From Prochlorococcus marinus str. MIT 1214 (lineage in GTDB: Bacteria > Cyanobacteriota > Cyanobacteriia > PCC-6307 > Cyanobiaceae), in the NCBI RefSeq assembly GCF_027359355.1, contig NZ_CP114777.1, forward strand, positions 682,001 through 746,000: a stretch of DNA of 64,000 bases. The letters run 5' to 3'. The notes beneath the pieces are model-generated. The model saw only the letters and a list, made by a program, of their open reading frames with translations, searched no databases and had not been told where the DNA came from. Both the position numbers and the translations under genes were made by a program. Every line of letters starts with the position of its first letter. Position 1 is the stretch's first letter. This document shows, in pieces, positions 27,087-38,031 of this stretch.

Positions 27087-27665
27087 ATGAGCCTCACCGC
27101 GATCGAATGTCCTGATGGTGTTTGTCATAGCCATCACGGTGGGCATGCTGTTCCAAGAACAGCTATGCAAAAAAATCTGCAAAGTCATGGCAAAGAATGG
27201 TGTGAGCGATTAGCTGAACGAATTTACGAAATGTCTGTAGACACTTTTTCTCAAACAGTGATGCCAAGCCTTCATTCTTCTGGTTGGCAGAGGAAACATC
27301 TCGACTGGGAATTCAAACTGGCAAACAAAGAATCTGAACCAGACGAAGCATTGGTTGAAGGTATCATCAACGCTACTGAAAGTTTTTTAAGAAGTAGCGA
27401 GGTACATCGTCTATTTATTCAAGAACTTGTGCAAGGCACATTCGCAGAGGCTAAAGATGATCAATTGCCATCTAAAGCTGTTAGAAAAGTAATAGAGAAT
27501 GAAATAATTGTAATGATTGAAGGCAAAAAAGAAGAATTAACCAATAAGATAGCAAAAGCCCTGGAAGAAGAAGCTAATGGTGATTTCGAATTAGCAAAAA
27601 ATGCTGCGATTGAGGGTATTAATGATGTTGAAAAACTATTAATTAATCATACAGAAGCAGTTTAA
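27087..27665 (+). CDS. Conserved hypothetical with an N-terminal Cys/His cluster
   Basis: The 192 residues are not assigned. Residues 8-20 read CPDGVCHSHHGGH, a compact Cys/His cluster suggestive of a metal site. The rest is helical and acidic (SVDTFSQTVMPSLHSSGWQR, LFIQELVQGTFAEAKDD, a C-terminal charged helix). No signal peptide or membrane segment is seen. It is flanked by pntA (divergent) and a small ORF. It looks like a cyanobacterial family. Confidence 0.75.
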   Translation: MSLTAIECPDGVCHSHHGGHAVPRTAMQKNLQSHGKEWCERLAERIYEMSVDTFSQTVMPSLHSSGWQRKHLDWEFKLANKESEPDEALVEGIINATESFLRSSEVHRLFIQELVQGTFAEAKDDQLPSKAVRKVIENEIIVMIEGKKEELTNKIAKALEEEANGDFELAKNAAIEGINDVEKLLINHTEAV

Positions 27666-27873
27666 CTTGCTAGGCAATAAATATTTAAATAATTATATTA
27701 ATTAGCTATCAATATTGTCGACATAGCAAAAAAAAAACTTTTAAATCCAAATATTAAGGAAATCTTAAATCTTAAGTGATAATTTCGTTTTCCAGACAAA
27801 ACGCAAATTTGTACCAAAAAACACAAGTTAATCTACCAATGGCATGTCAAGGTGTGGTCGTTGGGGATTAATT

Positions 27874-28104
27874 ATGAATGCTTCTTTCAACAAGAGAATA
27901 AGTATCGCAAGCTGTTGGGCAGCAAGCAGAATAGCTTTACTTGATAGTGTGGAAAGATATGAAGATAGTTACGCTATCAATCAGGAATTCTGTGAATGGA
28001 TTACATGTGTCAATACGTACCCTGAGGGAATAAAAGCCTCAACCTTACAAGTTCCTAATTTTCAAAAAGAAAATTTTGATGCTGATGAACTTTTAGAGCT
28101 TTGA
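27874..28104 (+). CDS. Small hypothetical protein, YQEFxEWI-like family
   Basis: The 76 residues start from ATG 27874 (MNASFNKRISIASCW); the upstream TCAAGGTGTGG region makes a longer start less likely. The motif AINQEFCEWITCVN parallels IAQEYKEWINCIS (48510-48701) and LYQEFKEWIVHSG (51859-52059), at a similar distance from a leading helix. Function unknown. Confidence 0.6.
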   Translation: MNASFNKRISIASCWAASRIALLDSVERYEDSYAINQEFCEWITCVNTYPEGIKASTLQVPNFQKENFDADELLEL

Positions 28105-28206
28105 TTTTCAATAAATTTAAGATTTAAAAATAATCCTTTTTATGCTTTAGATACACTTTCAAGATTTTTTCTTATATCGTGTAAGTCAGTTTGATTTTGG
28201 TATGGC

Positions 28207-29583
28207 ATGCCAGCCGAGAAAAAAAAATTAAAAACTGAGAATTTAGTAATTGTAGGCTCAGGACCCGCTGGATATACCGCTGCTATATATGCTGCAAGAG
28301 CGAATCTTCAGCCATTACTTATTACTGGTTTTAAAAAAGGTGGAATCCCTGGTGGTCAATTAATGACGACAACATTTGTAGAAAATTTTCCAGGGTTTCC
28401 TAATGGAGTTCAAGGACCAGAATTGATGGATTTAATCAAAGCTCAAGCTGTTAGATGGGGGACAAAATTAATTGAAGAAGATGCCATATCAATTGATCTA
28501 AGCAAAAGACCCTTCTCTATTGTTACTTCCACTGAAAATATTAAATCAAACTCATTAATCATCTCCACTGGAGCAAGCGCCAATCGTCTAGGCCTTAAAA
28601 ACGAGAAGTCATTCTGGAGCAAAGGTATTAGTGCCTGTGCAATTTGCGATGGAGCAACTCCTCAATTTAGGAACGAAGAATTAGCAGTAGTTGGAGGAGG
28701 GGACTCAGCCTGTGAAGAAGCTGAATATCTAACTAAATATGGTAGCCATGTACATTTATTAGTCAGATCAAAAAAGTTAAGGGCTTCTGCTGCAATGGCC
28801 GATCGAGTAAAAGCCAATTCCAACATTTCTATTCATTGGGAGACTGAGCTTTTAGATGTTTTAGGTAATGAATGGTTGGAGAAATTAAAAGTTAAAAGAA
28901 GAAATACTAACCAGGAAGATGAAATTTCAGCTAAGGGGCTTTTTTACGCAATTGGTCATACTCCTAATACGTCTTTATTCATTAATCAGTTAAATACAGA
29001 TTCAAAAGGTTACTTACTAACCGAACCTGGAAGACCAGAGACTTCGCTAGAAGGTGTTTACGCGGCTGGAGATGTTGCCGATTCGGAATGGCGTCAAGGC
29101 GTTACAGCCGCAGGCAGTGGTTGCAAAGCAGCTCTAGCCGCTGAAAGATGGCTAACAAAAAATAACCTTGCAACTCTTATCAAACGAGATGAATTAGAAC
29201 CATCAAAGGCAGAGTCGACAAAAACCTTAGAAGTAAGTAATGAGAAAAATTTTGATCCCGAGAAAACTTGGCAAAAGGGAAGTTATGCACTGAGAAAGTT
29301 GTACCACGAGACCCAAAAACCACTTTTCGTAATATATACATCTAGTAGTTGTGGGCCTTGCCACATACTCAAGCCACAACTTCACAGAGTTCTTAACGAA
29401 TCAAATGGGAAAGCAATAGGTGTTGAGATTGACATTGAGAACGATCAAGACATAGCAAAACAAGCAGAAGTTAGCGGAACTCCAACAGTACATCTTTTCA
29501 AAAATAAGGAATTAAAAAAACAATGGAAAGGTGTCAAAGCAAGAAGTGAATATAAATCCGCGTTAGATGAACTAGTGAATTAG
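28207..29583 (+). CDS. NADPH-thioredoxin reductase with fused thioredoxin domain (NTRC)
   Basis: The 458 residues comprise a reductase (residues 1 to about 325) and a thioredoxin domain (about 350-458). FAD binding is [16 protein letters not shown], the redox disulfide is CAICDG, NADPH binding is [11 protein letters not shown], and the second FAD motif is VYAAGDVAD. The C-terminal domain has [13 protein letters not shown], a CGPC active site, and cis-Pro in [12 protein letters not shown] links NADPH to thiol reduction of 2-Cys peroxiredoxin and tetrapyrrole or carbon enzymes. It starts at ATG 28207. Confidence 0.95.
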   Translation: MPAEKKKLKTENLVIVGSGPAGYTAAIYAARANLQPLLITGFKKGGIPGGQLMTTTFVENFPGFPNGVQGPELMDLIKAQAVRWGTKLIEEDAISIDLSKRPFSIVTSTENIKSNSLIISTGASANRLGLKNEKSFWSKGISACAICDGATPQFRNEELAVVGGGDSACEEAEYLTKYGSHVHLLVRSKKLRASAAMADRVKANSNISIHWETELLDVLGNEWLEKLKVKRRNTNQEDEISAKGLFYAIGHTPNTSLFINQLNTDSKGYLLTEPGRPETSLEGVYAAGDVADSEWRQGVTAAGSGCKAALAAERWLTKNNLATLIKRDELEPSKAESTKTLEVSNEKNFDPEKTWQKGSYALRKLYHETQKPLFVIYTSSSCGPCHILKPQLHRVLNESNGKAIGVEIDIENDQDIAKQAEVSGTPTVHLFKNKELKKQWKGVKARSEYKSALDELVN

Positions 29584-29587
29584 CGAA

Positions 29588-29857
29588 TTATCTTTTCCTT
29601 GGCCCTCCTGGTCTATTACCGCCTTGCCTTCCTGCTCCAGGACCTACATTTCTTTCTCTATAGGTAATACGACCTCTTGTTAAATCATAGGGACTTATTT
29701 CAACAAGAACTTTATCTCCTGCGAGCAATTTTATTCTAAATTTTGTCAATTTACCTGCTGCCCTACACAAGCATTGATGTCCAGCGGGCTGTTCAAGAGT
29801 TACAAGATAGAATCCATTTCCTTGCTCTTTTTCAATCACGCCAGATGTTTCAATCAT
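29588..29857 (-). CDS. infA: Translation initiation factor IF-1
   Basis: This 89-residue protein has the S1/OB fold ending in ISPYDLTRGRITYRER. A basic Gly/Arg tail (GPGAGRQGGNRPGGPRKR) makes it longer than the usual 70-72 residues. It binds the ribosomal A site during initiation. It converges with the NTRC gene, 4 bases apart. Confidence 0.92.
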   Translation of the reverse strand: MIETSGVIEKEQGNGFYLVTLEQPAGHQCLCRAAGKLTKFRIKLLAGDKVLVEISPYDLTRGRITYRERNVGPGAGRQGGNRPGGPRKR

Positions 29858-29933
29858 GTGTTTTTTTTTGCATCACTAATTAACTAAAATGATTGTATTC
29901 TAAAAAGTCTTTAATTAAACAATAAATGTATAT

Positions 29934-30149
29934 TTAACTAAAAATGTCTTGCAACTCTCGAGCAGTTTGAAATTGTCCATAATAATAATTCGCGGAAGCT
30001 CTTAAACTTGCATCAGAAAAACCATCAAAAGCCTCAAATCCAATACTTTTCCATAACTCATTACCACATAACTTATCTAGTTCTGCAGAAGCTTCTTTAG
30101 ATAGATTTTCGAGTCTTCTATTAAGGTTCTTGATTTGACTAACTGACAT
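29934..30149 (-). CDS. Small conserved hypothetical protein
   Basis: The 71 residues have a helical N-terminus (IKNLNRRLENLSKEASAELD), then a middle part ASANYYYGQFQTARELQDI. There is no membrane segment or known motif. It lies between infA and ycf39 on the same strand. Confidence 0.6.
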   Translation of the reverse strand: MSVSQIKNLNRRLENLSKEASAELDKLCGNELWKSIGFEAFDGFSDASLRASANYYYGQFQTARELQDIFS

Positions 30150-30201
30150 CAGAAGAAAGATTTTCCTTAATAGTACATATTAACTATATTTTTGCAATAG
30201 C

Positions 30202-31164
30202 TCATATCGGGAATTTCTTTTTCTCTTCAATATCAAGATCAACTCCAATATCTTTAAGCCTTTTCAATATGACTCCGTAATACTCTTTTATATACCCCTC
30301 CATAGTTGTTGAATCGGCTTGATTCAAGCCAAAAGCAACATAAGTATCATCCATGGGTGCATCCAATTTACCTCCACTACCGCTCAATTCAGAGAAAGCT
30401 AGCCTTTCGGCTACATTTAAGGTTGGTTCAAAAAACGATACAACTGATTGAGCAACGGAAATTATTGTTGGAGAAACTTTTAGTACTCTTGCTCTTTTTT
30501 CACTGAACTTTTCACATAAATCTACTAATTCTTTAGCGCTCCAAGCTTTGGGTCCAACAATAGGGAATCTTCCTTTTATCGTTTGGGGCCTGTCTAAAGC
30601 TGCAACAGCAAATCGAGCTATGTCCTGCGTATTCATATAAGCAATATCAGTGGGATTTCCACTTATCCAAACTGGCTCATTATTTAAGATAGGAATAGCA
30701 AATTGACCTATTACCCCTTGCATGAAAGCAACACCTTGCAAGATGGTGTAGTCCAAAGATGAACTTACCAATAATTCTTCAGTACAATATTTAATGTCCA
30801 TTAAAGGGATGTTTCTATACTTTTCTGCACCAAACAAAGATAGAAATACAACTCTTTTTACATTTTTTTCTTCGCACGCATTATATAAATTTAATTTTCC
30901 ATCCCAATCTATTTCGTAAACGCTGCGGGGATCATCAGGTCTGCTAGTAGCTGCATCAATAACGGCATCAACCTCATCAAGAGCGTACTCAATATCTTCT
31001 TTGTTTATTAAATTGCCACGAGTTAATTCACAACCCCACTCTTGAAGAAATGAAGCAGATTTTGGTTTTCTAACCATACAGCGCACTTTGTGCCCTGCAT
31101 CTATGGCGTTTTTGGCTATTTGGCGACCAAGAGTTCCTGTGCCACCAATCACCAGAACTTGCAT
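30202..31164 (-). CDS. ycf39: Ycf39-type NAD(P)-binding protein (photosystem II assembly)
   Basis: The 320 residues start from ATG 31164 (MQVLVIGGTGTLGRQ); four upstream codons are possible. It belongs to the NmrA-like atypical SDR family with GGTGTLG at residues 7-13 and ATSRPDDPRSVYEIDWDG. Ycf39 works with high-light-inducible proteins to deliver chlorophyll to newly made D1. petM lies just upstream on the same strand, a common cyanobacterial arrangement. Confidence 0.92.
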   Translation of the reverse strand: MQVLVIGGTGTLGRQIAKNAIDAGHKVRCMVRKPKSASFLQEWGCELTRGNLINKEDIEYALDEVDAVIDAATSRPDDPRSVYEIDWDGKLNLYNACEEKNVKRVVFLSLFGAEKYRNIPLMDIKYCTEELLVSSSLDYTILQGVAFMQGVIGQFAIPILNNEPVWISGNPTDIAYMNTQDIARFAVAALDRPQTIKGRFPIVGPKAWSAKELVDLCEKFSEKRARVLKVSPTIISVAQSVVSFFEPTLNVAERLAFSELSGSGGKLDAPMDDTYVAFGLNQADSTTMEGYIKEYYGVILKRLKDIGVDLDIEEKKKFPI

Positions 31165-31219
31165 AGTTGAATTCATTACAAGATTGGAGCTTAAATGGGC
31201 AAACTATGGATTGTGGAAA

Positions 31220-31318
31220 TTAATCACCTTGAAGTTTCAAAAGAAGTACTCCTCCTAAAAGCCCAACGGGAATTAAAACCCAAAAGACTGCAGCGATTCC
31301 AAAAATTTCTGAGGCCAT
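31220..31318 (-). CDS. petM: Cytochrome b6f complex subunit PetM
   Basis: The 32 residues read [20 protein letters not shown] and end LLLKLQGD, a near-exact PetM subunit VII with its single membrane helix. It lies 55 bases upstream of ycf39 on the same strand. Confidence 0.95.
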   Translation of the reverse strand: MASEIFGIAAVFWVLIPVGLLGGVLLLKLQGD

Positions 31319-31460
31319 TCAGATAATTTAACTCATTTACTATTAAAACCTAAAGCCCTTACATTCAGATAACAATCCAAAGGCATCCGCAAATTTTTAA
31401 AATAAACTTAAAATGGAATAAAAAATATAAAGCTAAAAGTTAAAGTGATTTTTGAACTAA

Positions 31461-32432
31461 ATGCAGTCAAATATTTTTAACAAAGACCCTTTCGTTGAAT
31501 CCCCTGACTGGGGTGAATCTAAATATTGGCGCTACAAAGATCTTAGGGTTCACTTCAGAGTGACTGGAAATGAATCTAATCCTCCCATTGTTCTAATTCA
31601 TGGGTTTGGAGCCAGCAGCGATCACTGGAGAAATAATGCAGAAGTATTTGCTTCAGAAGGTTTTAGGGTCTTTGGAATAGATTTAATAGGTTTTGGGAAA
31701 TCAGAGCAAAATCTTCAAGGAAAAGTAGAGTATTTAGAGAATCAATTTTGGGCAAATCAATTAGCTTCTTTTCTTGATGAAATTGTAGATATTAAAAATA
31801 ACGGTAAGGTTATATTAATTGGGAACTCCTTGGGAGCTTTAACAGCAATCACAACCCTCTCTGAGAGACCTGAGTTAATAAAAACAATTATTGCAGCGCC
31901 AATACCAGAGCCAGTTTTTATTAATCCAATTAAATTTTCTTTTCCAAGTTGGCTAATAAAAGTTAAAACTTTTTTGATAAAAATTGTTTTTCATTTATTT
32001 CCACTTAAGACATTAATAAATTTAATATCAAGAACAAAATTAATTACTTTTGCGCTTCAAAGCGCTTATTTTCGTTCAATTTCAAATGATACGCCATTAA
32101 AGAGGATAGTTACAGTCCCTGCGAGGAGAATCAATGCCTCCAAAGCTCTTAGAGCTATGTGCATTGGAATGAGCAATAGACCCAATTCTGCAAAAGGTCC
32201 ATCTATCATTCAAAAGATTAAAAACCTTCAAAATCGCCCGCCAATTTTATTAATTTGGGGCAAACAGGATAAATTGATACCAATATTTTTAGCAAAAAAA
32301 CTAATAAAGCTCCATCCTTGGCTTAAATTATCTGTAATTAATGAAGCAGGGCATTGCCTCCACGATGAATCACCTCAACATTTCAATCAAATTGTTCTGA
32401 AATGGCTGAAAAACTTAAAAACTTCTAAGTAA
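31461..32432 (+). CDS. Alpha/beta hydrolase
   Basis: This 323-residue protein has [13 protein letters not shown] (oxyanion loop), the nucleophile elbow [17 protein letters not shown] with the acid Asp, and [10 protein letters not shown] with the catalytic His. There is no signal peptide. It may be an esterase acting in pigment or lipid metabolism. It lies 5 bases before ilvN, so the two are probably co-transcribed. Confidence 0.88.
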   Translation: MQSNIFNKDPFVESPDWGESKYWRYKDLRVHFRVTGNESNPPIVLIHGFGASSDHWRNNAEVFASEGFRVFGIDLIGFGKSEQNLQGKVEYLENQFWANQLASFLDEIVDIKNNGKVILIGNSLGALTAITTLSERPELIKTIIAAPIPEPVFINPIKFSFPSWLIKVKTFLIKIVFHLFPLKTLINLISRTKLITFALQSAYFRSISNDTPLKRIVTVPARRINASKALRAMCIGMSNRPNSAKGPSIIQKIKNLQNRPPILLIWGKQDKLIPIFLAKKLIKLHPWLKLSVINEAGHCLHDESPQHFNQIVLKWLKNLKTSK

Positions 32433-32437
32433 AAAAT

Positions 32438-32947
32438 ATGAAGCACACACTTTCAGTTTTAGTTGAAGATGAATCTGGAGCATTAAGCAGGATTGCAGGC
32501 CTTTTTGCAAGGAGAGGATTTAATATTGATAGCTTGGCTGTTGGCCCAGCAGAAGCAAAAGGAATCTCTAGATTAACAATGGTTGTTCAAGGGGACGAAT
32601 CAACACTTCAACAAATGACTAAACAACTTAACAAATTAATAAATGTTTTAGAAGTTCTTGATTTAACCACTTTACCAGCTGTGGAAAGAGAATTAATGCT
32701 CTTAAAGGTCTCTGCATCATCAGATAATAGAGGAAAAATCTTAGATCTTGTTCAAGTTTTTAGAGCAAAAGTTGTAGATGTTTCTGATAATGCTTTGACA
32801 CTTGAAGTTGTTGGAGATCCAGGCAAACTTGTTGCTCTAGAAAACTTATTGAAACCTTATGGAATTTTAGAAATAGCCAGGACTGGAAAAGTTGCGCTTA
32901 AAAGAGCCTCAGGAGTTAACACTGAAATGTTAAAAGCTAAAAAATAA
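32438..32947 (+). CDS. ilvN: Acetolactate synthase small (regulatory) subunit
   Basis: This 169-residue protein has an N-terminal ACT domain: [20 protein letters not shown], then [19 protein letters not shown]. The ALS_ss_C domain carries [15 protein letters not shown]. It binds valine or leucine and activates the large subunit in branched-chain amino-acid synthesis. The large subunit is not in this window. Confidence 0.96.
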   Translation: MKHTLSVLVEDESGALSRIAGLFARRGFNIDSLAVGPAEAKGISRLTMVVQGDESTLQQMTKQLNKLINVLEVLDLTTLPAVERELMLLKVSASSDNRGKILDLVQVFRAKVVDVSDNALTLEVVGDPGKLVALENLLKPYGILEIARTGKVALKRASGVNTEMLKAKK

Positions 32948-32956
32948 TATTTTCAA

Positions 32957-33667
32957 TCAAGAATCGATTCTTTTTGCCTCAATAATAAAATCTTCTTCTT
33001 CGATCAAATCAACTATATTCATCCCACTAATCACTTTTCCAAAAACAGAAAACCTTCCGTCAAGTTCTGGCAAAGATTTTAGCAATATATAAAACTGCAA
33101 ACTTGCTGAATTTACTGATTTTGATCTTGCCATAGATAAATATGATCTTTTGTGCTTAAGTTCGATATTATTTATTTGACTAGACGCATCAATTTCTTTT
33201 CCATATGTTGGTAAGTTATTCGTTTTTAGTTTTATTTCTAAGGGAATGTATCTTATTTTTCCTGTTTTAGTATCTTGTAAGTTATTTTTATTTTCTATTA
33301 AACTATTGTCTCCACCTCTAATTAAAAAGGGGTAGGGTTGTTTTATAACCCTATTAAAAATTGTTTTATTATATACACCTTTTTCAACAAGATCTATAAA
33401 GTTACCAACAGTTATTGGAGCCAATTCCCCATAGAGCTCTAGTTTTATATTCCCTTTATTAGTAATAAGTAAGACATATTCATTTGATTTTAAACATGGA
33501 AATCTTGTAGAAGAACATATATCTATATTTTCATTTTCCTTTAAAGAAGAACATCCAGTTATTAATATCAAATTTACAATTAGAAAAATATAAACTGGTT
33601 GAAAAAATCTATAAGTTGTATGATTTAAAATCTTTATAATTTTATTTCTCTTTTTACATTCCTTCAA
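32957..33667 (-). CDS. Cyclophilin-type peptidyl-prolyl isomerase, lipoprotein
   Basis: The 236 residues carry a hydrophobic signal ending in the lipobox LITGC (about 37-41), so the protein is probably lipid-anchored facing the lumen or periplasm. The cyclophilin domain has [36 protein letters not shown], and [20 protein letters not shown] near the end. Several usual active-site residues (F-x-x-x-Q) look altered. Its start overlaps the end of ycf4 by 14 nt. Confidence 0.85.
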   Translation of the reverse strand: MKECKKRNKIIKILNHTTYRFFQPVYIFLIVNLILITGCSSLKENENIDICSSTRFPCLKSNEYVLLITNKGNIKLELYGELAPITVGNFIDLVEKGVYNKTIFNRVIKQPYPFLIRGGDNSLIENKNNLQDTKTGKIRYIPLEIKLKTNNLPTYGKEIDASSQINNIELKHKRSYLSMARSKSVNSASLQFYILLKSLPELDGRFSVFGKVISGMNIVDLIEEEDFIIEAKRIDS

Positions 33668-34229
33668 GGTTAACCTCTAAAAATCTAGCAATTTCAGCAC
33701 CTTCGTTCTCCAAATCCAATAATGGTTTAGGAGATCCAACTCTAGATATTGGCAAATCCTTTCTACCTTTAATTCTCAAAGATACTCTTCTTAGTGGATT
33801 AAAACCCTCTCTTACCTCTAATTTCACAGCTTTAATCTCATCTATCGGGATTTCTATTTCTATATTCTTTAAAAACCCTCTCCTAGATAAAGATAAAACT
33901 CCTTTATTTTTATCAAATCTATTAACACCAGAACCATAATCGATGCTTATAAGCCGCCAAAAATAAAGAGCTAGCAAGAAAGCCGCTACACCATACAACC
34001 CCATAACTAAGCCTTGAGGAACAAAAATCAAGGTAGAGGGGGTCCCTAGTGGTAAAAAGTCTCTTCCAAAGTAACTAGAGAATGAAGCTAACAAAAATCC
34101 AACACCACCAATACTTAGCATCGATGCAACTAAATAGTTCGAAACCTTACGCGATCCTTTAATTTTTTGTTCTAAAACCAAACCGGATAACTCTTTTTCT
34201 GATTGGCTTAAATTTGATTCAGATGACAT
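33654..34229 (-). CDS. ycf4: Photosystem I assembly protein Ycf4
   Basis: This 191-residue protein has two membrane helices ([38 protein letters not shown]) around the conserved [16 protein letters not shown] loop. The stromal part has LSRRGF and [18 protein letters not shown]. It acts in thylakoid membranes as a PSI assembly scaffold and is transcribed divergently from psbD. Confidence 0.95.
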   Translation of the reverse strand: MSSESNLSQSEKELSGLVLEQKIKGSRKVSNYLVASMLSIGGVGFLLASFSSYFGRDFLPLGTPSTLIFVPQGLVMGLYGVAAFLLALYFWRLISIDYGSGVNRFDKNKGVLSLSRRGFLKNIEIEIPIDEIKAVKLEVREGFNPLRRVSLRIKGRKDLPISRVGSPKPLLDLENEGAEIARFLEVNLEGM

Positions 34230-34429
34230 AAGTTCATAAAATTGGGAAGCATATCCCTTTCAAAACATTATATAGACTAAGTTTTTGACATATAAAAAGT
34301 AGCAATAAAAAACATTTATTTTATCTCATTTCAATACAAGGGATTTCATCAAGTTAAAGATTTACCCACAAACCCCGTCATCGTTGTTAAAGTCTCCGAC
34401 GTATACAAAAGCTCAGCAACGCTCCTCCC
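34230..34429. promoter_or_regulatory. Divergent ycf4/psbD promoter region and psbD leader
   Basis: A TTGACA box at 34285-34290 on the plus strand is followed by AT-rich DNA without a clear -10 at the ideal distance. The remaining 130 bases before psbD form a leader that contains CGTTGTTAAAGTC. The assignment is tentative. Confidence 0.35.
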
Positions 34430-35506
34430 ATGACGATCGCTGTTGGAAGCGCAACAGAACGAGGTTGGTTTGACGCCCTCGATGACTGGTTAAAGCGCGA
34501 CCGATTCGTATTTGTTGGTTGGTCTGGACTACTTCTCTTCCCTACAGCTTTCCTAGCTATTGGTGGATGGTTTACAGGTACAACCTTCGTTTCTTCCTGG
34601 TACACCCATGGTGTAGCCAGTTCTTACCTTGAGGGATGTAATTTCCTCACAGCCGCTGTTAGTACTCCTGGCGATGCCATGGGTCACAGTCTTCTATTCC
34701 TTTGGGGACCAGAAGCACAGGGTGATTTAACACGCTGGTTCCAGCTTGGTGGCCTATGGAATTTCGTTGCTCTGCACGGCGCATTTAGTCTTATTGGCTT
34801 CATGCTTCGTCAATTCGAAATTGCAAGACTAGTTGGTATCCGTCCATATAACGCTCTGGCTTTCTCAGCAGTTATTGCAGTATTTACTGCTTGCTTCCTT
34901 ATCTATCCCTTAGGACAGCACAGTTGGTTTTTCGCTCCTTCATTTGGAGTTGCAGCAATATTCCGTTTTATTCTCTTCATACAAGGATTCCACAACATTA
35001 CTCTCAACCCATTCCATATGATGGGAGTAGCAGGAATTCTTGGAGGTGCTCTACTTTGTGCTATTCACGGTGCAACAGTTCAGAACACCCTTTACGAAGA
35101 TTCAAGTCAGTACTCTGACGGCAAAGCTCAGAGTTCTACCTTCAGAGGTTTTGATCCAGTTCAAGAAGAAGAAACTTACTCATTTATTACTGCAAACCGT
35201 TTCTGGAGCCAGATCTTCGGTATTGCTTTCTCAAATAAGCGTTTCCTTCACTTCTTGATGCTATTCGTGCCAGTAACAGGCATGTGGGCTGCATCAATTG
35301 GAATAGTCGGATTAGCTCTAAACCTTCGCGCTTACGATTTTGTCAGCCAAGAAATAAGAGCTGCTGAAGATCCTGAATTCGAAACTTTCTACACCAAAAA
35401 TATCCTTCTTAATGAAGGTATGCGTGCATGGATGTCTTCTGTAGACCAGCCACACGAAAACTTTGTATTCCCTGAGGAGGTACTCCCACGTGGAAACGCC
35501 CTTTAA
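34430..35506 (+). CDS. psbD: Photosystem II D2 protein
   Basis: The 358 residues match D2. The N-terminus is followed by [17 protein letters not shown], then [34 protein letters not shown] with the iron- and chlorophyll-binding His residues, and the C-terminus VLPRGNAL. It is a reaction-centre core subunit binding P680, pheophytin and QA. psbC begins inside its last codons. Confidence 0.99.
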   Translation: MTIAVGSATERGWFDALDDWLKRDRFVFVGWSGLLLFPTAFLAIGGWFTGTTFVSSWYTHGVASSYLEGCNFLTAAVSTPGDAMGHSLLFLWGPEAQGDLTRWFQLGGLWNFVALHGAFSLIGFMLRQFEIARLVGIRPYNALAFSAVIAVFTACFLIYPLGQHSWFFAPSFGVAAIFRFILFIQGFHNITLNPFHMMGVAGILGGALLCAIHGATVQNTLYEDSSQYSDGKAQSSTFRGFDPVQEEETYSFITANRFWSQIFGIAFSNKRFLHFLMLFVPVTGMWAASIGIVGLALNLRAYDFVSQEIRAAEDPEFETFYTKNILLNEGMRAWMSSVDQPHENFVFPEEVLPRGNAL

Positions 35507-36872
35507 TAGTTTACTTAAAGCCCCTAATCAAAGTCTTGAAGAGACTGGTTACGCCTGGTATGTAGGAAATGCAAGGCTAATTAACCTTTCTGGAAGGCTA
35601 TTAGGTGCTCACATTGCTCACGCAGGACTAATCGTGTTCTGGGCTGGCGCGATGATGCTTTTCGAAGTAAGTCACTTCACCATGGATAAACCCATGTGGG
35701 AACAAGGCTTAATTTGTATGCCTCACGTAGCCATGTTTGGATACGGCATTGGTCCAGGTGGAGAAGTCACAGATGTATGGCCCTTCTTCATTGCTGGTGT
35801 TATTCATTTAGTTGCATCTGGAATTCTTGGCTTTGGTGGTGTTTTTCACTCCCTTGCAGGTCCAGAGAAACTTGAAGAAGATTTCCCATTCTTCTCAACT
35901 GACTGGAGAGATAAAAACCAAATGACCAACATTCTTGGTTTTCATTTGGTTGTTCTAGGTGTTGGTGCTCTTCTATGGTCCATAAATTGGATGTACATAG
36001 GTGGTGCATATGACACTTGGGCTCCAGGTGGAGGAGAGGTTAGGTTGATCAACCCAACACTCGATCCAAGAATTATTTTTGGATATCTACTATCAACCCC
36101 TTGGGGTGGTGGTGGTTGGATGGTTGGTGTTAACTCAATGGAAGATATTGTCGGAGGACATGTTTACCTGGGAGTAATTGAAATAATCGGTGGTCTTTTC
36201 CATATCTTCACTCAGCCTTACGGTTGGGCAAGAAGAGCCTTTATCTGGAATGGTGAAGGACTTCTAAGTTATGCATTAGGTGGAATCTGTGTCGCAAGTT
36301 TTGTTGCCTCATGTTTTATCTGGTTTAACAACACCGCTTATCCATCTGAGTTCTACGGTCCTACAAACGCTGAAGCTTCTCAGGCCCAAAGTTTTACATT
36401 CCTAGTTCGAGACCAACGAATTGGAGCGAATGTAGGTTCAACGATGGGACCAACTGGTTTAGGTAAATACCTAATGCGTTCTCCTACTGGTGAAATCATC
36501 TTTGGTGGAGAGACTATGCGTTTTTGGGATTTCCGAGGACCATGGCTTGAGCCTCTTAGAGGACCAAATGGTCTCAGCCTTGAGAAGATTCAAAATGATA
36601 TTCAGCCTTGGCAGGTGCGCCGTGCTGCTGAATACATGACACATGCTCCAAACGCTTCTATCAACTCTGTTGGTGGAATCATTACTGAGCCTAATGCTGT
36701 TAACTTTGTTAACTTGCGTCAATGGCTAGCAGGTGCTCAATTCTTCCTTGGTTGGTTTACTTTTGTAGGTCATCTTTGGCATGCTGGTCGTGCGAGAGCC
36801 GCTGCAGCTGGATTTGAAAAAGGTATCAGTCGTTCTCAAGAGCCTGCTCTTTCAATGCCTGATCTAGATTAG
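35490..36872 (+). CDS. psbC: Photosystem II CP43 chlorophyll protein
   Basis: The 460 residues start from GTG 35490 ([20 protein letters not shown]), preceded by the Shine-Dalgarno GAGGAGG at 35474-35480, 9 bases upstream. The start lies inside psbD with a 17-nt overlap, as in other cyanobacteria. Six membrane helices are present, with conserved His ligands ([53 protein letters not shown]). It ends SMPDLD. It is the inner antenna and helps bind the Mn cluster. Confidence 0.99.
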   Translation: METPFNSLLKAPNQSLEETGYAWYVGNARLINLSGRLLGAHIAHAGLIVFWAGAMMLFEVSHFTMDKPMWEQGLICMPHVAMFGYGIGPGGEVTDVWPFFIAGVIHLVASGILGFGGVFHSLAGPEKLEEDFPFFSTDWRDKNQMTNILGFHLVVLGVGALLWSINWMYIGGAYDTWAPGGGEVRLINPTLDPRIIFGYLLSTPWGGGGWMVGVNSMEDIVGGHVYLGVIEIIGGLFHIFTQPYGWARRAFIWNGEGLLSYALGGICVASFVASCFIWFNNTAYPSEFYGPTNAEASQAQSFTFLVRDQRIGANVGSTMGPTGLGKYLMRSPTGEIIFGGETMRFWDFRGPWLEPLRGPNGLSLEKIQNDIQPWQVRRAAEYMTHAPNASINSVGGIITEPNAVNFVNLRQWLAGAQFFLGWFTFVGHLWHAGRARAAAAGFEKGISRSQEPALSMPDLD

Positions 36873-36890
36873 ATCTATTAATAAAATTAA

Positions 36891-36919
36891 AAAGCCCTCT
36901 ATTAAAGAGGGCTTTTTTT
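36891..36919 (+). terminator. Rho-independent terminator of psbDC
   Basis: Stem AGCCCTCT/AGAGGGCT (36893-36900/36906-36913), five-base loop, then seven T. Confidence 0.93.
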
Positions 36920-36949
36920 ATGTTTAAAAATATTTGATCTTAGTATTAT

Positions 36950-37585
36950 TTATCTATCTAAAAGCAAGCGAGATAAACCCAATTTTTCTAAATTATTTTT
37001 TAACCAAGGTAAGCTAAGACCAATAACATTACTAAAACATCCATCTATTTTTTTAATAAAAAGTCCTCCATTTCCTTCAATCGCAAAGCCTCCTGCACAA
37101 TTGTATGGTTCTGAAGTTGAAGCATATTTATTAATCTCCAAATTGGATAAATTCATAAATTCAATTTTTGTGCTCACAACTCCTTCACAACTATTATTTT
37201 GTAAAATACTTTTCATATCAGATTTGGAATTATCCAATGAAATCAAATAGTGACCAGTATGTAAAAAACCAAATTGACCAGACATCCTTTGCCATCTAGA
37301 TATCAATTGCTCTTTATTCATTGGTTTTTCGAAAATCCCCCCCTTAAACTCAAACAAAGAATCACAACCTAATAAAGCTTGATAAGTATTTAAGGCATGA
37401 TTTTTTGCTATCAACTTTTTTAATACACTATCAGCTTTACCCTTAGCTAATAATTTGACCTTCAAAATTGGATCTAATTCCTGAAGCTGTGTCTCATCAA
37501 AATCACTTACAATAACTTTGTGTCTCAAAGCTATTTGATCAAGTAATTTTTGACGTGCTTTAGATGCAGAGGCAAGCACAAACAT
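36950..37585 (-). CDS. maf: Maf-like nucleotide pyrophosphatase
   Basis: The 211 residues have the Maf layout: LASASKARQKLLDQI (substrate loop), VSDFDE, LLGCDSLFEFKG for the usual ADTVV region, KADSV-like stretch, and NCAGGFAIEGNGG near 165-180 with the acidic catalytic residues. The family hydrolyses non-canonical nucleoside triphosphates. It converges on the psbDC terminator. Confidence 0.9.
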   Translation of the reverse strand: MFVLASASKARQKLLDQIALRHKVIVSDFDETQLQELDPILKVKLLAKGKADSVLKKLIAKNHALNTYQALLGCDSLFEFKGGIFEKPMNKEQLISRWQRMSGQFGFLHTGHYLISLDNSKSDMKSILQNNSCEGVVSTKIEFMNLSNLEINKYASTSEPYNCAGGFAIEGNGGLFIKKIDGCFSNVIGLSLPWLKNNLEKLGLSRLLLDR

Positions 37586-37656
37586 AGAAATCTAAGTTTT
37601 TTAATACTTACGATCATTATTGATCGTCTATTAAAAAAATAAATCCTTTTAATTAA

Positions 37657-38031
37657 ATGTTGCTGATTGACCAAAAAATCTTTAAAAGAGCAAAGAAAGG
37701 GATTAGGAATTCTCCCTTCAAATTATTTCTTTTTCAAAGTCTTCAAAAAGGGAGCCTAAGTGCTCAAAATGTTTTTGAGAAAAAATCAAAATATCTGAAT
37801 CAAGAGTTTATGTTTATCAATAGTGCTTCATTCATAGAGAATGAATTTCTTAAATTAATTAAAATAGGTGTTTTAAGAAGGGAAGTTGATGGCCAAGGCC
37901 TTACTTCAAAAGTTCGTATTACACCAATAGGTAGACAAGTTATAGAAAGCAGTACAGATTTATTTACTAAAAAAATATCGCTTATAAAAAAATTAGTTAA
38001 ATGCCTAAAATACCAATTATATCCAAGATGA
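37657..38031 (+). CDS. Conserved hypothetical protein upstream of cobQ
   Basis: The 124 residues are basic, with a winged-helix flavour (ENEFLKLIKIGVLRREVDGQ followed by KVRITPIGRQVIESS), but this is not a firm assignment. The stop overlaps the cobQ ATG as ATGA, so translation is likely coupled. Confidence 0.7.
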   Translation: MLLIDQKIFKRAKKGIRNSPFKLFLFQSLQKGSLSAQNVFEKKSKYLNQEFMFINSASFIENEFLKLIKIGVLRREVDGQGLTSKVRITPIGRQVIESSTDLFTKKISLIKKLVKCLKYQLYPR

